The notes below the pieces were generated by a model. It had not been told where the DNA came from, did no database searches, and was given only the letters and a program-made list of their open reading frames with translations. From an uncultured Eubacteriales bacterium (GTDB taxonomy: Bacteria; Bacillota; Clostridia; Oscillospirales; CAG-272), in assembly GCA_905187695.1 (NCBI GenBank), contig CAJJIY010000008.1:1-55571 (forward strand): DNA of 55,571 nt, read 5' to 3'. Positions 6,314 to 14,937 of the stretch are shown piece by piece; the first letter of the stretch is position 1, and the number at the start of each line of letters is the position of its first letter. The translations under genes and the position numbers were made by a program.

Positions 6314-6609
6314 GGAGCAGGTGCATGGAGCGGAGAAGTGCACCACCGCCAGGAGGGTGGTTCTTTTTTGAAGAAAGAAAAAGGCGGTGGGCGCAACGGG
6401 AGCGTTGCGCAAGGTTCAGATTCCCGTCGCCTGCTCCTTTTTGGAGCAGGTGCATGGAGCGGAGAACCGCACCACCGCCAAAGTGGAGTTTCTTTTTGAA
6501 GAAAGAAAAAAGGCGGTGGGCGCAACGAGAGCGTTGCGCAAGGTTCAGATTCCCGTTGCCTGCTCCTTTTTGGAGCAGGTGCATGGAGCGGAGAAGTGCA
6601 CCACCGCCC
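6314..6609. repeat. 129-bp tandem repeat (about 2.3 copies) carrying tRNA-Gly 3' fragments
   Basis: Units start with GGAGCAGGTGCATGGAGCGG at 6314, 6443 and 6572, exactly 129 bp apart; the third is cut after about 38 bp. Each full unit contains a GCGCAACG/CGTTGCGC hairpin (6391-6410 in unit 1), a GGCGGTGG block able to pair with the upstream CCACCGCC, and near its end ATTCCCGTCGCCTGCTCC or a one-base variant, that is, the T arm and acceptor 3' strand of the adjacent tRNA-Gly. The junction CTGCTCC-TTTTT-GGAGCAG is itself a hairpin. Reading frames across the units are low-complexity and not credible genes. Confidence 0.85.
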
Positions 6610-6707
6610 CTTTTTTATTGCAATCGCCTGCGTATTTTTCTCTCCTTATATTTGCGGCATAACTCCAAAAGAAAAGGGCACACTACAAAAAACGGAGGTG
6701 TGCACAA

Positions 6708-8009
6708 ATGGAATTTCTGTGGACAAAAGAGATTGTTGCGCCCGAATTCCCGGCGCTGGAGGGAGAGCGGGAGACCGAGGTACTGGTGATCGGCGGTGGC
6801 ATGGCGGGTGTGTTGTGTGCGTTGAAACTTCAGGAAGCGGGCGTGGATTATCTGTTGGTGGAAGGCTCTAAAATCGGTAGCGGGATGACCAGGGGAACCA
6901 CCGCCGTACTCACGGCGCAGCATGACACCCTGTATCAGGATCTGCTGGACAAAATCGGAAGGCAAAAAGCCGGATTGTACCTGCATGCCAATTTACAGGC
7001 TGTGGCGCATTTCGCGCAGCTTTGTAAAGAGATCCCCTGCGAGTTTGAAGAGCGTCCTTCCTTGATGTATTCGCTGAGGGACCGAACACGCATGGAGCGC
7101 GAGGTGGCTGTCCTTCGCGCACTGGATTATCAGGCGGATTTCCTGACCCAGACCGTTCTGCCCTTTGAGGTGGCGGGCGCGGTCCGCTATCCCGGCATGG
7201 CGCAGTTTCACCCGTTGCGTTTTTTATACGGTGCGGCGAAGGGATTGCATATTTTTGAAAACACTTTTGTGCGCAAACTGGAAGGAACGGTCGCCGTGAC
7301 CGACCGGGGGCGGATCCGCGCTCAAAAAATCATTGTGGCCACCCATTTTCCTTTTATCAACCGTCATGGCCTTTATTTTGCCAAACTGTATCAGAAGCGT
7401 TCTTTTGTCATCGCGCTGGAAAATGCGCCGGAACTTGGCTGCACGATAGAAGATGAGGCAAAAGACGGCGTTTATCTGCGCAATTACCGGGATCTGCTTC
7501 TGATCGGGAAGGGAGAGCGCCGCACCGGTGCGGGCGCGTGCGGTTTTGAGGCCCCCAGAGCTTTTGCCCGAAAATATTTTCCCCTGGCCCGCGAAAAATT
7601 TGCCTGGGCAAATCAGGATTGCGTCAGTCTGGACGGGGTGCCGTATATCGGAGCGTACAGCCCGGCACTGCCGCAGGTATATGTTGCCACCGGGTTTAAT
7701 CTCTGGGGAATGAGCAATTCCATGGTGGCATCCGAAATTCTTACGGATCTGGTGCTGGGGCGTGAAAATCCGTACGCCGCGGCTTTTTCACCGGACAGAT
7801 GTATTTTACGGGCACAGCTGTTTTCCAATCTGGGGCATGCGCTCTGGGGATGGGTGAAACCCACGCCGAAACGGTGCACCCACATGGGCTGTGCGCTGAA
7901 ATATAATGCGGTGGAGGGTAGTTTTGATTGCCCTTGTCACGGTTCGCGTTTTACGGCAAAGGGGGATCTTCTGAACAACCCGGCCATGAGAGACAGAAAT
8001 GCGAAATAA
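6708..8009 (+). CDS. FAD-dependent oxidoreductase with C-terminal Rieske domain
   Basis: A 433-residue two-domain redox protein. Residues 24-350 form a DAO-type flavoprotein: dinucleotide-binding motif VLVIGGGMAG (25-34) and, near the end, VYVATGFNLWGMSNSMVAS. Residues about 385-430 are a Rieske [2Fe-2S] domain with C390-x-H392 (CTHMGC) and C408-x2-H411 (CPCHGSRF). The natural substrate and partner are unknown; homologues occur in many bacteria and are usually annotated only by domain. GGAGG lies 9 nt before the ATG. The gene overlaps the tocopherol-cyclase-like gene by 11 bp, so the two are co-translated. Confidence 0.92.
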   Translation: MEFLWTKEIVAPEFPALEGERETEVLVIGGGMAGVLCALKLQEAGVDYLLVEGSKIGSGMTRGTTAVLTAQHDTLYQDLLDKIGRQKAGLYLHANLQAVAHFAQLCKEIPCEFEERPSLMYSLRDRTRMEREVAVLRALDYQADFLTQTVLPFEVAGAVRYPGMAQFHPLRFLYGAAKGLHIFENTFVRKLEGTVAVTDRGRIRAQKIIVATHFPFINRHGLYFAKLYQKRSFVIALENAPELGCTIEDEAKDGVYLRNYRDLLLIGKGERRTGAGACGFEAPRAFARKYFPLAREKFAWANQDCVSLDGVPYIGAYSPALPQVYVATGFNLWGMSNSMVASEILTDLVLGRENPYAAAFSPDRCILRAQLFSNLGHALWGWVKPTPKRCTHMGCALKYNAVEGSFDCPCHGSRFTAKGDLLNNPAMRDRNAK

Positions 8010-8835
8010 GGGATTTGAGGGCTGGTATTATAAGCACCAGCGCGGAGAGGATATGATTGCCTTCATTCCGGGCAGAGCGCAAAGCGGCGCTTTTGTGCAG
8101 ATGATGACCTCGCACGGGGCCCGACAGTTCGAAGTGCCGGAACTGTCCGTTTTGGGGAATCGGGTCTGGGCAGGGAACTGCTTTTTTTCGCCGAAAGGCT
8201 GCCGGATCGATCTGCCCGGCGTCCAAGGGGAGATTGTTTACGGGGAGACAGTGCCTCTTTCAAAGGATATCATGGGTCCCTTCCGCTTTTTGCCGATGGA
8301 GTGCCGCCACGGTGTGGTCAGTATGGCGCATCCGCTTCAGGGCTCTGTGACCGTGGACGGTGTGCGCCATTCCTTTGACGGCGGCATCGGTTATGCCGAA
8401 AAGGACAGCGGGATCTCTTTCCCGCGCGCCTATCAATGGTTGCAGTGCAACGATTTTCCGGAGCCCTGCGCGCTGATGGTTGCCGTTGCCAGTATTCCGT
8501 TTGGAAAAATCCGCTTCAAAGGGTGTATCGGCAGTGTGATCTATGACAAAAAAGAATACCGTTTTGCCACTTATCGTGGGGTAAAGATCCGGAGCGCCCA
8601 AGAAAGAGAAATTTGTCTTTTTCAGGGAAAATATCTGCTTCATCTGGAGATTGGGCCGGGTAAAAACGGGCACTTTCTGTCGGCGCCGCGCAAAGGGCGC
8701 ATGACCGGCGTGATCCGCGAAAGCGCCAATGTCGGGGTGCGTGCGCGCCTTTACCGGAAAGAAACACTGATTTTTGATTTGCAAAGCAATCATGCGGCGT
8801 ATGAATATGTTTCCGCTTTGACGGATGAAGGCTGA
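7999..8835 (+). CDS. Tocopherol cyclase-like family protein
   Basis: A 278-residue protein opening with FEGWYYKHQ, the signature start of the tocopherol cyclase (VTE1) family, followed by AFIPGRAQSGAFVQ and later GGIGYAEKDSGISFPRAYQWLQ, a conserved internal block. In plants and cyanobacteria the family cyclises tocopherol precursors. Clostridia do not make tocopherol, so a different lipid- or isoprenoid-related reaction is probable. It overlaps the FAD/Rieske gene by 11 bp, suggesting a joint function. No signal peptide is seen. Confidence 0.85.
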   Translation: MRNKGFEGWYYKHQRGEDMIAFIPGRAQSGAFVQMMTSHGARQFEVPELSVLGNRVWAGNCFFSPKGCRIDLPGVQGEIVYGETVPLSKDIMGPFRFLPMECRHGVVSMAHPLQGSVTVDGVRHSFDGGIGYAEKDSGISFPRAYQWLQCNDFPEPCALMVAVASIPFGKIRFKGCIGSVIYDKKEYRFATYRGVKIRSAQEREICLFQGKYLLHLEIGPGKNGHFLSAPRKGRMTGVIRESANVGVRARLYRKETLIFDLQSNHAAYEYVSALTDEG

Positions 8836-8986
8836 TTTTGCGTATAGCGCCGGTTCAAAAGAGATCTCAATTTCCGAAAACCGTATCTATAAATTTTCTT
8901 GCAATTCCGGAGTCGTTTGTTTTCTGATTTTTTCTTATGTAGAATCAAAACGCCGAAAAGATGGAAAAGAGAGCGCATATTGCTAC

Positions 8987-9015
8987 TGATAAAAAAGCCG
9001 CTATGGCGCATAGTA
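8987..9015 (+). promoter_or_regulatory. Candidate forespore (sigma-F/sigma-G) promoter of spoIVB
   Basis: TGATAA (8987-8992), 16-bp spacer and CATAGTA (9009-9015) resemble the sigma-G pattern (TGAATA, CATAnTA) and lie about 30 bp upstream of the spoIVB ATG. spoIVB is transcribed in the forespore in Bacillus subtilis. No sigma-A promoter is evident in the 210-bp gap after 8835, and nothing else was recognised there. Confidence 0.35.
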
Positions 9016-9045
9016 ATAGCAAAGCGTTTTTTGGGGGAAAGAGTC

Positions 9046-10185
9046 ATGAAACAAACATTTTTTTGCCGGAGCCTCTCGTTGCTCCTTCTTCTTTGTATAT
9101 TGCCTTGTCTTTTGCTTGTGGGAGCGGCGGCCGAAGATACTTCTTCCGGCGATGGGGCCGCTTGTACGGATTGCTTTGCGCAGGCAGATGCCGCGCCCTT
9201 TGATTTTACAAAGGATGAGCTTTCCGAGCCGTCCTTGCAGGTGGATACCGATGAATCCGGGCGCGCCTATTTATATGTGGGAGGTTTCCCGTTCGGTGTG
9301 CGTTATCTGACACAGGGCGTCTTGGTGGTGGGCTTTTCGGAGGTGGAGTGCGGCGGCCGTAAAGAAAACCCGGCGAAAAAAGCAGGGATTCGCCCGGGAG
9401 ATACCATTTTGTCGGTCAACGGACAGGAGATCAACGATGCGCAGGCGCTGTCCGGCCTGTTTGCCGGCTGCGGCGGAGAAAGTTGCCTTGTCCGCTTCCG
9501 GCGTGAGGAAAAAGAGCGTGAGGTGTCTCTCCTTCCGATCCGCAGCGACCGGGACGGACAGTACCGCGCCGGGCTCTCGGTGCGGGATACGGGCGCCGGC
9601 ATCGGAACGGTCACTTTCTTTTCGGAGGACGGTACTTTTGGAGGATTGGGGCACGGTATTTGCGACGGAGAAAGCGGAGCGTTGGTTCCGATGCGCCGGG
9701 GGAGCGTTTTGGGTGTGACGCTTTGCGGTGTGAAAAAGGGCCTGCCCGGCGCACCCGGAGAACTGAAAGGTCATTTTTCGGCCGGGAAAACGGGTGTTCT
9801 GCGAAAAAATACTCAGGTAGGCGTTTTCGGCCGTTTTGCCGAGCGGCCGCTTTCTCCTGCCGGAAAAGTGCCGGTCGCTCACCGGTCGGAACTGCATGAG
9901 GGGGATGCGACTCTCTGGTGTACGCTTGCGGATAACTGCCCGCGGGAATACCGTGTGAAGATCAGTCAGATCAACGCCGAGGCACGCGGCAACAAATGTT
10001 TCTGCGTGACCGTGACCGATCCGGAGCTGATCGAACGGACAGGAGGCATTGTGCAGGGGATGAGCGGAAGCCCGATTCTTCAGGACGGGCGTCTGGTCGG
10101 CGCCGTGACGCATGTGCTCATTGCCGACGCCACCACCGGTTACGGAATTTTTATCGAGAACATGATCGAAAATATGGATGAATGA
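9046..10185 (+). CDS. spoIVB: SpoIVB peptidase (S55 family)
   Basis: Forespore-secreted serine protease that in Bacillus subtilis triggers processing of pro-sigma-K across the forespore membrane. The 379-residue protein has an N-terminal hydrophobic signal or anchor (SLSLLLLLCILPCLLLVGAAA), a PDZ domain (about 90-165, with KKAGIRPGDTILSVNGQEI), and the S55 domain with the histidine motif GLGHGICD (H203) and serine motif GMSGSPI (338-344). ATG 9046 follows a GGGGGAAAG element; upstream in-frame ATGs would place sequence before the signal peptide. Presence of the gene indicates an endospore-forming organism. A terminator follows directly. Confidence 0.95.
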   Translation: MKQTFFCRSLSLLLLLCILPCLLLVGAAAEDTSSGDGAACTDCFAQADAAPFDFTKDELSEPSLQVDTDESGRAYLYVGGFPFGVRYLTQGVLVVGFSEVECGGRKENPAKKAGIRPGDTILSVNGQEINDAQALSGLFAGCGGESCLVRFRREEKEREVSLLPIRSDRDGQYRAGLSVRDTGAGIGTVTFFSEDGTFGGLGHGICDGESGALVPMRRGSVLGVTLCGVKKGLPGAPGELKGHFSAGKTGVLRKNTQVGVFGRFAERPLSPAGKVPVAHRSELHEGDATLWCTLADNCPREYRVKISQINAEARGNKCFCVTVTDPELIERTGGIVQGMSGSPILQDGRLVGAVTHVLIADATTGYGIFIENMIENMDE

Positions 10186-10211
10186 AAAAGGGCGGCAACT
10201 GCCGCCCTTTT
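10186..10211. terminator. Bidirectional terminator between spoIVB and the EamA gene
   Basis: AAAAGGGCGGC (10186-10196), loop AACT, GCCGCCCTTTT (10201-10211); it serves converging transcripts. Confidence 0.88.
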
Positions 10212-10215
10212 CGGG

Positions 10216-11145
10216 TCAATTTTCTTTTTTGGGTTCTTTGGGTTTTTTCCAGAAGCGCAACGAGGGTAACTGGGAAAGGACAATGGCAAAGAAGATCAAC
10301 GCCATGCCAATCCCCTCGCTGAGCGTCGGATAAAGGTGGAGAATGGCCATACCGGTCAGCACGGCAATGACCGATTCCAGACTGAAAATGAGTGTGGCCA
10401 GCGTGGTCGGCAACCGTTGCTGCCCCAAGATCTGGCAGGTGTAGCCGATGGCCGAGGCGGCTAGCCCCGCGTAAACGGCGGTCCACCAATAGCCCGCAAA
10501 AGCGGAAATGTCGGGCTTTTCAAAAATCAGCGCGCAAAGAAGTGAGAAACAGCCGACTGAAAGAAACTGGACAAAAGAAAGTTTGATGCCGTCCACTTTC
10601 GGTGAAAACAGGTCCACAGTGACGATTTGAAGGGCGTAAATAAGGGAGCAGACCATCAGCTGGATATCTCCCAGCGTCATGGACGCATCGTTCATGCAAA
10701 GGAGCCAGAGCCCGAAAAGAGCGATGCCGACGCTGAGGTAAACATGGGGCGCGGAGCGTTTGCCCCAAAAAAGCAGCAAAACGGGAACGAATACCATGTA
10801 CAGTGCGGAAATAAAAGCGTCTTTTCCGGGAGAGCCCGTGTTGTTTCCGATGCCCATCTGCTGAAGAACGGAGGCGGCGCAAAGGATGGCGCCGCACAAC
10901 ACGCCGCCTTTGATAAGAAACAGCGTGGAGCCTTCTTTTTGGGTAGAAATCCCGTGTTTTTTCAAGATGGCGTCTTTTATCAAAAAAGTGGGAAGCAGTG
11001 CGGCCGCCGCGACAAAGGAGCGGATCGCAAGAAAGGAAAAGGCGGGAATGACCTTGGCCGCTTTATCCTGCGCGACAAAGGTTGTGCCCCAGAAAAAGGC
11101 AGTCAACAGGCAGAAAAAAATGCCCAAAACGGATTTTTTATTCAT
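10216..11145 (-). CDS. EamA-family (DMT) transporter
   Basis: A 309-residue membrane protein with ten hydrophobic segments arranged as two EamA repeats. The first begins with FFCLLTAFFWGTTFVAQDKA and the second with GDIQLMVCSLIYALQIVTVD; the fold is that of drug/metabolite transporters that export metabolites or amino acids. The substrate cannot be predicted. The C terminus is short and basic (KKPKEPKKEN), likely cytoplasmic. Its ATG overlaps the stop of dinB by 4 bp (ATGA), so it is the second gene of that operon. Confidence 0.9.
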   Translation of the reverse strand: MNKKSVLGIFFCLLTAFFWGTTFVAQDKAAKVIPAFSFLAIRSFVAAAALLPTFLIKDAILKKHGISTQKEGSTLFLIKGGVLCGAILCAASVLQQMGIGNNTGSPGKDAFISALYMVFVPVLLLFWGKRSAPHVYLSVGIALFGLWLLCMNDASMTLGDIQLMVCSLIYALQIVTVDLFSPKVDGIKLSFVQFLSVGCFSLLCALIFEKPDISAFAGYWWTAVYAGLAASAIGYTCQILGQQRLPTTLATLIFSLESVIAVLTGMAILHLYPTLSEGIGMALIFFAIVLSQLPSLRFWKKPKEPKKEN

Positions 11146-12395
11146 GATTTTTCCTCGGGAAGGGTTTCTTTCTTTTTGAATTTCGGTTGCCCGGTGCCGA
11201 TCTCGGCGTTTTCATAGCAACCCAGACGAATGCTGTCAGGCCCGAAACGCTGTCTTAGGGTGTGCAGGGTTTCTTCCACTTCTTCCTGCTTTCTGTCTTC
11301 GTGTTCCGGCGTGTTGAACATGTCCAGTTGTTCTCCGGCTTCGTCGGAAGTGACCAGCCCGGAAGCGGTGACTGTGATGGAACGCACGGTTTTGCCGAAA
11401 CCCTGCATTTCACCGATCAGTTTCATGGCCGATTCCACAAGATCTTTCCGGATCCAGGTCAATCGCCCAAGCGTGACCTGCCGCCCGACGGTGTGAAAGG
11501 CGGGATCCTTGACCTGCACCTGTACCACCCGGCATTTGAGTCCGGCTTCCCGCAAACGGAAGGCAATTTCATCGCAGAGCGCGGTCACGCCGGAGAGAAT
11601 TTCTTCCCGCCCGACAATGTCCCGCCGGAAGGTCATCCCGTTTCCGACCGATTTCGGCGGTTGCCGGTCAAAATAAGAACGGACCTCTTCCCGATCCATG
11701 CCGTTGGCGTAACGGTAGAGCACATCGCCCGCTTCTCCCAGCCGCCGGGAGAGCGCCAGACGGTCGGCTGCGGCTAGATCGCCGATGGTGAAAATGCCCA
11801 TGTTGTTGAGGGAAAGAGCGGTTTTCTGCCCGACATAAAGCAGTGCCGATACCGGGAGCGGCCAGACAATCTCCCGATAATTTTCCCGGCTGATGACCGT
11901 GGTGGCGTCCGGCTTTTTATAGTCGCTGCCGAGTTTGGCAAAGGCGCGGCAGAAGCTGACGCCTACCGAGATCGTAATGCCGATCTCTTTTTTCACCCTT
12001 TCTCTCAGGGTGTTGCCGAATTCCAGGGGGGGCATCGGAAAAAGACGGAGCGATCCGGTGAGATCCAGGAAAGATTCGTCGATGCCAAAGGGATCCACCA
12101 GGTCGGTATAGGAAAGATAGATCCGGTTGACGGCTTTGGAGATTTCGGAGTAGCGGGCATGCCGGGGCGGCACCAGCGTGAGTCCGGGGCATTTGGAAAG
12201 TGCGCTGCCAACGGTCTCGGCGGTCTTTATACCGCAGGCGGCCGCCTCCGGATTTTTGGCCAGGATAATGCCGTGGCGGTTGCTCCGTTCTCCGGCCACC
12301 GCCATCGGACGACCGCGCAGGGAGGGATTGTCCAGCATTTCCACCGAAGCAAAAAAAGCGTTGCAGTCACAGTGCAGAATCAGTCTGTCCGCCAT
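11142..12395 (-). CDS. dinB: DNA polymerase IV (Y family)
   Basis: Error-prone translesion polymerase. The 417-residue protein shows the metal-binding start LHCDCNAFFASVE, the catalytic DPFGIDESFLDLT motif, the little-finger domain, and a C-terminal beta-clamp-binding motif QLDMF near residue 366. The start is preceded by AAAGGAG. It forms an operon with the EamA transporter (ATGA overlap), an unusual partner. The promoter is near consensus and I found no LexA-box-like dyad, so damage induction is not apparent from the sequence. Confidence 0.95.
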   Translation of the reverse strand: MADRLILHCDCNAFFASVEMLDNPSLRGRPMAVAGERSNRHGIILAKNPEAAACGIKTAETVGSALSKCPGLTLVPPRHARYSEISKAVNRIYLSYTDLVDPFGIDESFLDLTGSLRLFPMPPLEFGNTLRERVKKEIGITISVGVSFCRAFAKLGSDYKKPDATTVISRENYREIVWPLPVSALLYVGQKTALSLNNMGIFTIGDLAAADRLALSRRLGEAGDVLYRYANGMDREEVRSYFDRQPPKSVGNGMTFRRDIVGREEILSGVTALCDEIAFRLREAGLKCRVVQVQVKDPAFHTVGRQVTLGRLTWIRKDLVESAMKLIGEMQGFGKTVRSITVTASGLVTSDEAGEQLDMFNTPEHEDRKQEEVEETLHTLRQRFGPDSIRLGCYENAEIGTGQPKFKKKETLPEEKS

Positions 12396-12431
12396 GAGCG
12401 TTCTCCTTTCCGTAAAACTCAGTCACTGTTT

Positions 12432-12460
12432 AGTATACCTCTTTTCGGGCTTTCCGTCAA
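12432..12460 (-). promoter_or_regulatory. Sigma-A promoter of dinB
   Basis: On the minus strand TTGACG (complement of 12455-12460), 17-bp spacer, TATACT (complement of 12432-12437). Confidence 0.8.
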
Positions 12461-12507
12461 GTTGATCGTCTATAAATGTTTAAAATATTTAAAAACATAC
12501 AAAACTC

Positions 12508-12536
12508 TTGCAAAAAAAATCAAAGTATGCTACAAT
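12508..12536 (+). promoter_or_regulatory. Promoter of the V-type ATPase operon
   Basis: TTGCAA (12508-12513), 17-bp spacer, TACAAT (12531-12536) preceded by TGC (extended -10). It lies about 54 bp before the first ATG of the operon. Confidence 0.75.
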
Positions 12537-12589
12537 GTTAACTATCATAACAAACAACCGGAAATGACCGGGAAAGGGACGGTGAGGAA

Positions 12590-12910
12590 ATGTCGGAAAA
12601 AGCATTGGAAGCCGTGCGTGCGGCCGAGGAAAAGGCCGAGGTCCTTTGCCGTGTGGCAAAGGAAAAAGCCGCCGAAATGCGTGTCACCGTGGAGCGGGAG
12701 GGCAGTGCGCACAAGGCGGAAGCGGAGCGCGCCGCCCGCGCCGAAAACGAGGAAAGACTGGCGGCCATCCGCCAAAAGACCGCGCAGATCATGGAGAAAA
12801 AGCGCGCTGAGGCCGAGGCCGAGGCAAAAGAACTCATCGCGGATGCGGAAACGCGCCTGCCGGAGGCGATCAGACTGATTGTGTGGGGGATCGTGGAAAA
12901 ATGTCAGTGA
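12590..12910 (+). CDS. V-type ATPase peripheral stalk subunit (G/H type)
   Basis: A 106-residue, almost entirely coiled-coil protein rich in Ala, Glu, Lys and Arg (AVRAAEEKAEVLCRVAKEKA, KKRAEAEAEAKELIADAE). As the first gene of the V-ATPase operon it corresponds to the small stalk subunit that pairs with subunit E (NtpF in Enterococcus hirae, AtpH in archaeal naming). It holds the catalytic head against the membrane part. The ATG is preceded by GGTGAGGAA. Its end overlaps the start of subunit I by 10 bp. Naming between systems is inconsistent, so no symbol is given. Confidence 0.8.
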   Translation: MSEKALEAVRAAEEKAEVLCRVAKEKAAEMRVTVEREGSAHKAEAERAARAENEERLAAIRQKTAQIMEKKRAEAEAEAKELIADAETRLPEAIRLIVWGIVEKCQ

Positions 12911-14886
12911 GCGCGATGGAAAAGCTGAATGTCGTGATCGCAAAAGACGAGGCCGATGCGTTGTGCCGCCGCCTGATGCGGTTGCGCGCGGTGTCGCTTT
13001 TGCCCGTCCCCGGCGATCTGCCGGCCCTGAAAGAGGGAGACCCCGGCGCGGTGCGCGCACACGCGGCGCGCGTGGATGCGGTTCTGCCGGAACTGACCAA
13101 AAGAAGCCGGCGGAAAAAAGCGATTTTTGCCCGGCCGAACCCAGTCTCCTTTGAGGAATTTCGCCGGGGAGAAGGTTTTGAGCGGGCCGAACGCACGGTA
13201 AACGAGACCGAGCGGATCGGAGCGCGCCGTACCGAAATCCGGGCACTGGTGCAAAAGGAAGAGGCGCTGATGACCGCCGTGTTGCCTTATCTGGACTATC
13301 CGCTCGCGTTGGAGCTGAAAGGTACGCGGGAGGCACGGCTCTTTTTGGGCTCTTTGCCGCTTCGTATGAGCACGGAACTAGTACGGATGGGGGATGAACT
13401 CGGCTTTGTGCCCGATGTCATCTCGCAGGACAGGAACCGGGTTTATTTTTCTTTACTGGTACACCGGAAAGAGGCGGAAGCCGTTCTTTCGGCTTTGCGT
13501 CAGAAAGGTTTTGAAGCGGCCGATTTTTCCGGCGCGGCAGGAACGGCCGCACAGGTCTATGACGCGGCCGAGGAGCGTCGGTTTCATCTCCGGGAGGAGG
13601 ACGAACGCCTGTCCGGACAGCTGACGATACTGGCCGACAACCTGAGCGAGGTGGAGATCCTTTCGGATATGGAGCATACCACGCTTCTTTGTGAGGAAAA
13701 CAAAAGGCAACTGGCCGGCAGCGACCGATGCGCGTTTTTGTCGGGATGGTGTCCGGTGAGCGCCAGGGAAAAAGTGACGGCCACCCTTGAAAAGTTTACG
13801 GCTGCCTATGAATTCACCCCGCCCGAACCGGATGAGGAGCCGCCGATTCTGCTTCGAAACAACGCCTATGCCCGCAATTTCGAATGGGTGGTCGGTATGT
13901 ATGCCTACCCGAAATACGGCCGTTTTGATCCCACCTTCATCATGAGCATTTTTTACTTTATTATTTTCGGCCTCATGTTTGCCGATGCGGGTTACGGTCT
14001 GCTTCTTTCGGCGGCCTGCTTCCTTGCGGTTCGGTTTCTGCATCCGCGGGAAGGGATGAAGCGATTTCTGCTGATGTTCGGGTACTGCGGCATTTCCTGC
14101 ATGATCTGCGGCGTGCTGTTCGGTGCCTATTTCGGGGATTTCCCGTTGGCCTTTTTGCGGTATATGCTGAAATATACCGATGCCGAGCTGCCCAATCTTG
14201 CGTTGCTTCCCGGCACGGCGGCCAATGTTGCGGTGCTCTTTGATCCGCTTCAGAACCCGATGGCCTTTTTACTCCTGGCGCTGGGCGTCGGCGCGGTGCA
14301 CCTGCTTTCCGGCATGGCTGTGCGCGCCTGTATTCTCTGCCGGGACGGCAAGTGGCTGGACGCGCTTTTTGATATCGGTTCTTATTATCTGCTGTTTGCC
14401 GGGATCGGCGTGAGCTTCCTTGCCCGTGTGCCGGGCATTTGCCTGACAGCGGCGGGCGTGCTGGCCATTCTGGCCACACAGGGCCGGAACCGGAAGGGTG
14501 TGGCCGGGCGACTGCTCGGCGGATTCGGCGGGCTTTACAATCTGGTCGGCTATGTTTCGGATCTGCTTTCTTACTCGCGGATTCTGGCACTGGGCCTGGC
14601 GGCCGGCATCATCGGGCAGGTGGTCAACATTCTGGCTACGCTCGGCGGCCCGACCTTCGTTGGCTGGGTGCTGATGCTTCCCGTATTCTTGTTGGGTCAT
14701 GTGCTCAATCTGGCCATCAATGTGCTGGGCACTTTCGTGCATACTTCCAGATTGCAGTATATCGAATTTTTCGGGAAATTCTATGAGGACGGCGGCACGC
14801 CGTTCCGGCCGATGACACCGGCTGATCGCTATACCGATGAGGTCGAGGCCCCGGAGGAAACACCGGCGGAGACCGGGACGGTTTAA
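12901..14886 (+). CDS. ntpI: V-type ATPase subunit I (membrane stator, subunit a equivalent)
   Basis: A 661-residue protein with a long cytoplasmic N-terminal half of alternating globular and coiled-coil parts, then a membrane domain of about seven to eight segments from residue ~340, beginning with FDPTFIMSIFYFIIFGLMFADAG. The characteristic SYSRILALGLAAGIIG segment carries the stator arginine that faces the rotor ring. The start at 12901 (MSVSAMEKLN) is chosen because GGGGGAT lies upstream; ATG 12916 is an alternative. It overlaps the stalk gene and is followed by a 51-bp gap before subunit K. Confidence 0.95.
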   Translation: MSVSAMEKLNVVIAKDEADALCRRLMRLRAVSLLPVPGDLPALKEGDPGAVRAHAARVDAVLPELTKRSRRKKAIFARPNPVSFEEFRRGEGFERAERTVNETERIGARRTEIRALVQKEEALMTAVLPYLDYPLALELKGTREARLFLGSLPLRMSTELVRMGDELGFVPDVISQDRNRVYFSLLVHRKEAEAVLSALRQKGFEAADFSGAAGTAAQVYDAAEERRFHLREEDERLSGQLTILADNLSEVEILSDMEHTTLLCEENKRQLAGSDRCAFLSGWCPVSAREKVTATLEKFTAAYEFTPPEPDEEPPILLRNNAYARNFEWVVGMYAYPKYGRFDPTFIMSIFYFIIFGLMFADAGYGLLLSAACFLAVRFLHPREGMKRFLLMFGYCGISCMICGVLFGAYFGDFPLAFLRYMLKYTDAELPNLALLPGTAANVAVLFDPLQNPMAFLLLALGVGAVHLLSGMAVRACILCRDGKWLDALFDIGSYYLLFAGIGVSFLARVPGICLTAAGVLAILATQGRNRKGVAGRLLGGFGGLYNLVGYVSDLLSYSRILALGLAAGIIGQVVNILATLGGPTFVGWVLMLPVFLLGHVLNLAINVLGTFVHTSRLQYIEFFGKFYEDGGTPFRPMTPADRYTDEVEAPEETPAETGTV

Positions 14887-14937
14887 GGTTGATTTAACAT
14901 CTGTACACACATAAAAACACACATAAGGAGAAAAAAC

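Noticed and set aside
6150..6584. Minus-strand frames across the tRNA and repeat, including ATGIEPASPAWEAG-like and GNRTRISSLGSWG-like peptides
   Set aside because: These peptides are the well-known spurious translations antisense to tRNA genes; the rest of the frames is the 129-bp repeat translated twice.
12396..12470. LexA (SOS) box in front of dinB
   Set aside because: No GAAC-N4-GTTC-like dyad was found around the promoter.
12600..13340. Long minus-strand frames opposite the V-ATPase stalk and I genes
   Set aside because: They arise from the GC-biased third positions of the true genes, are rich in Arg, Ser and Pro, and lack ribosome-binding sites. The same applies to long antisense frames opposite ntpB, aspS, atpA, carB and pyrB.
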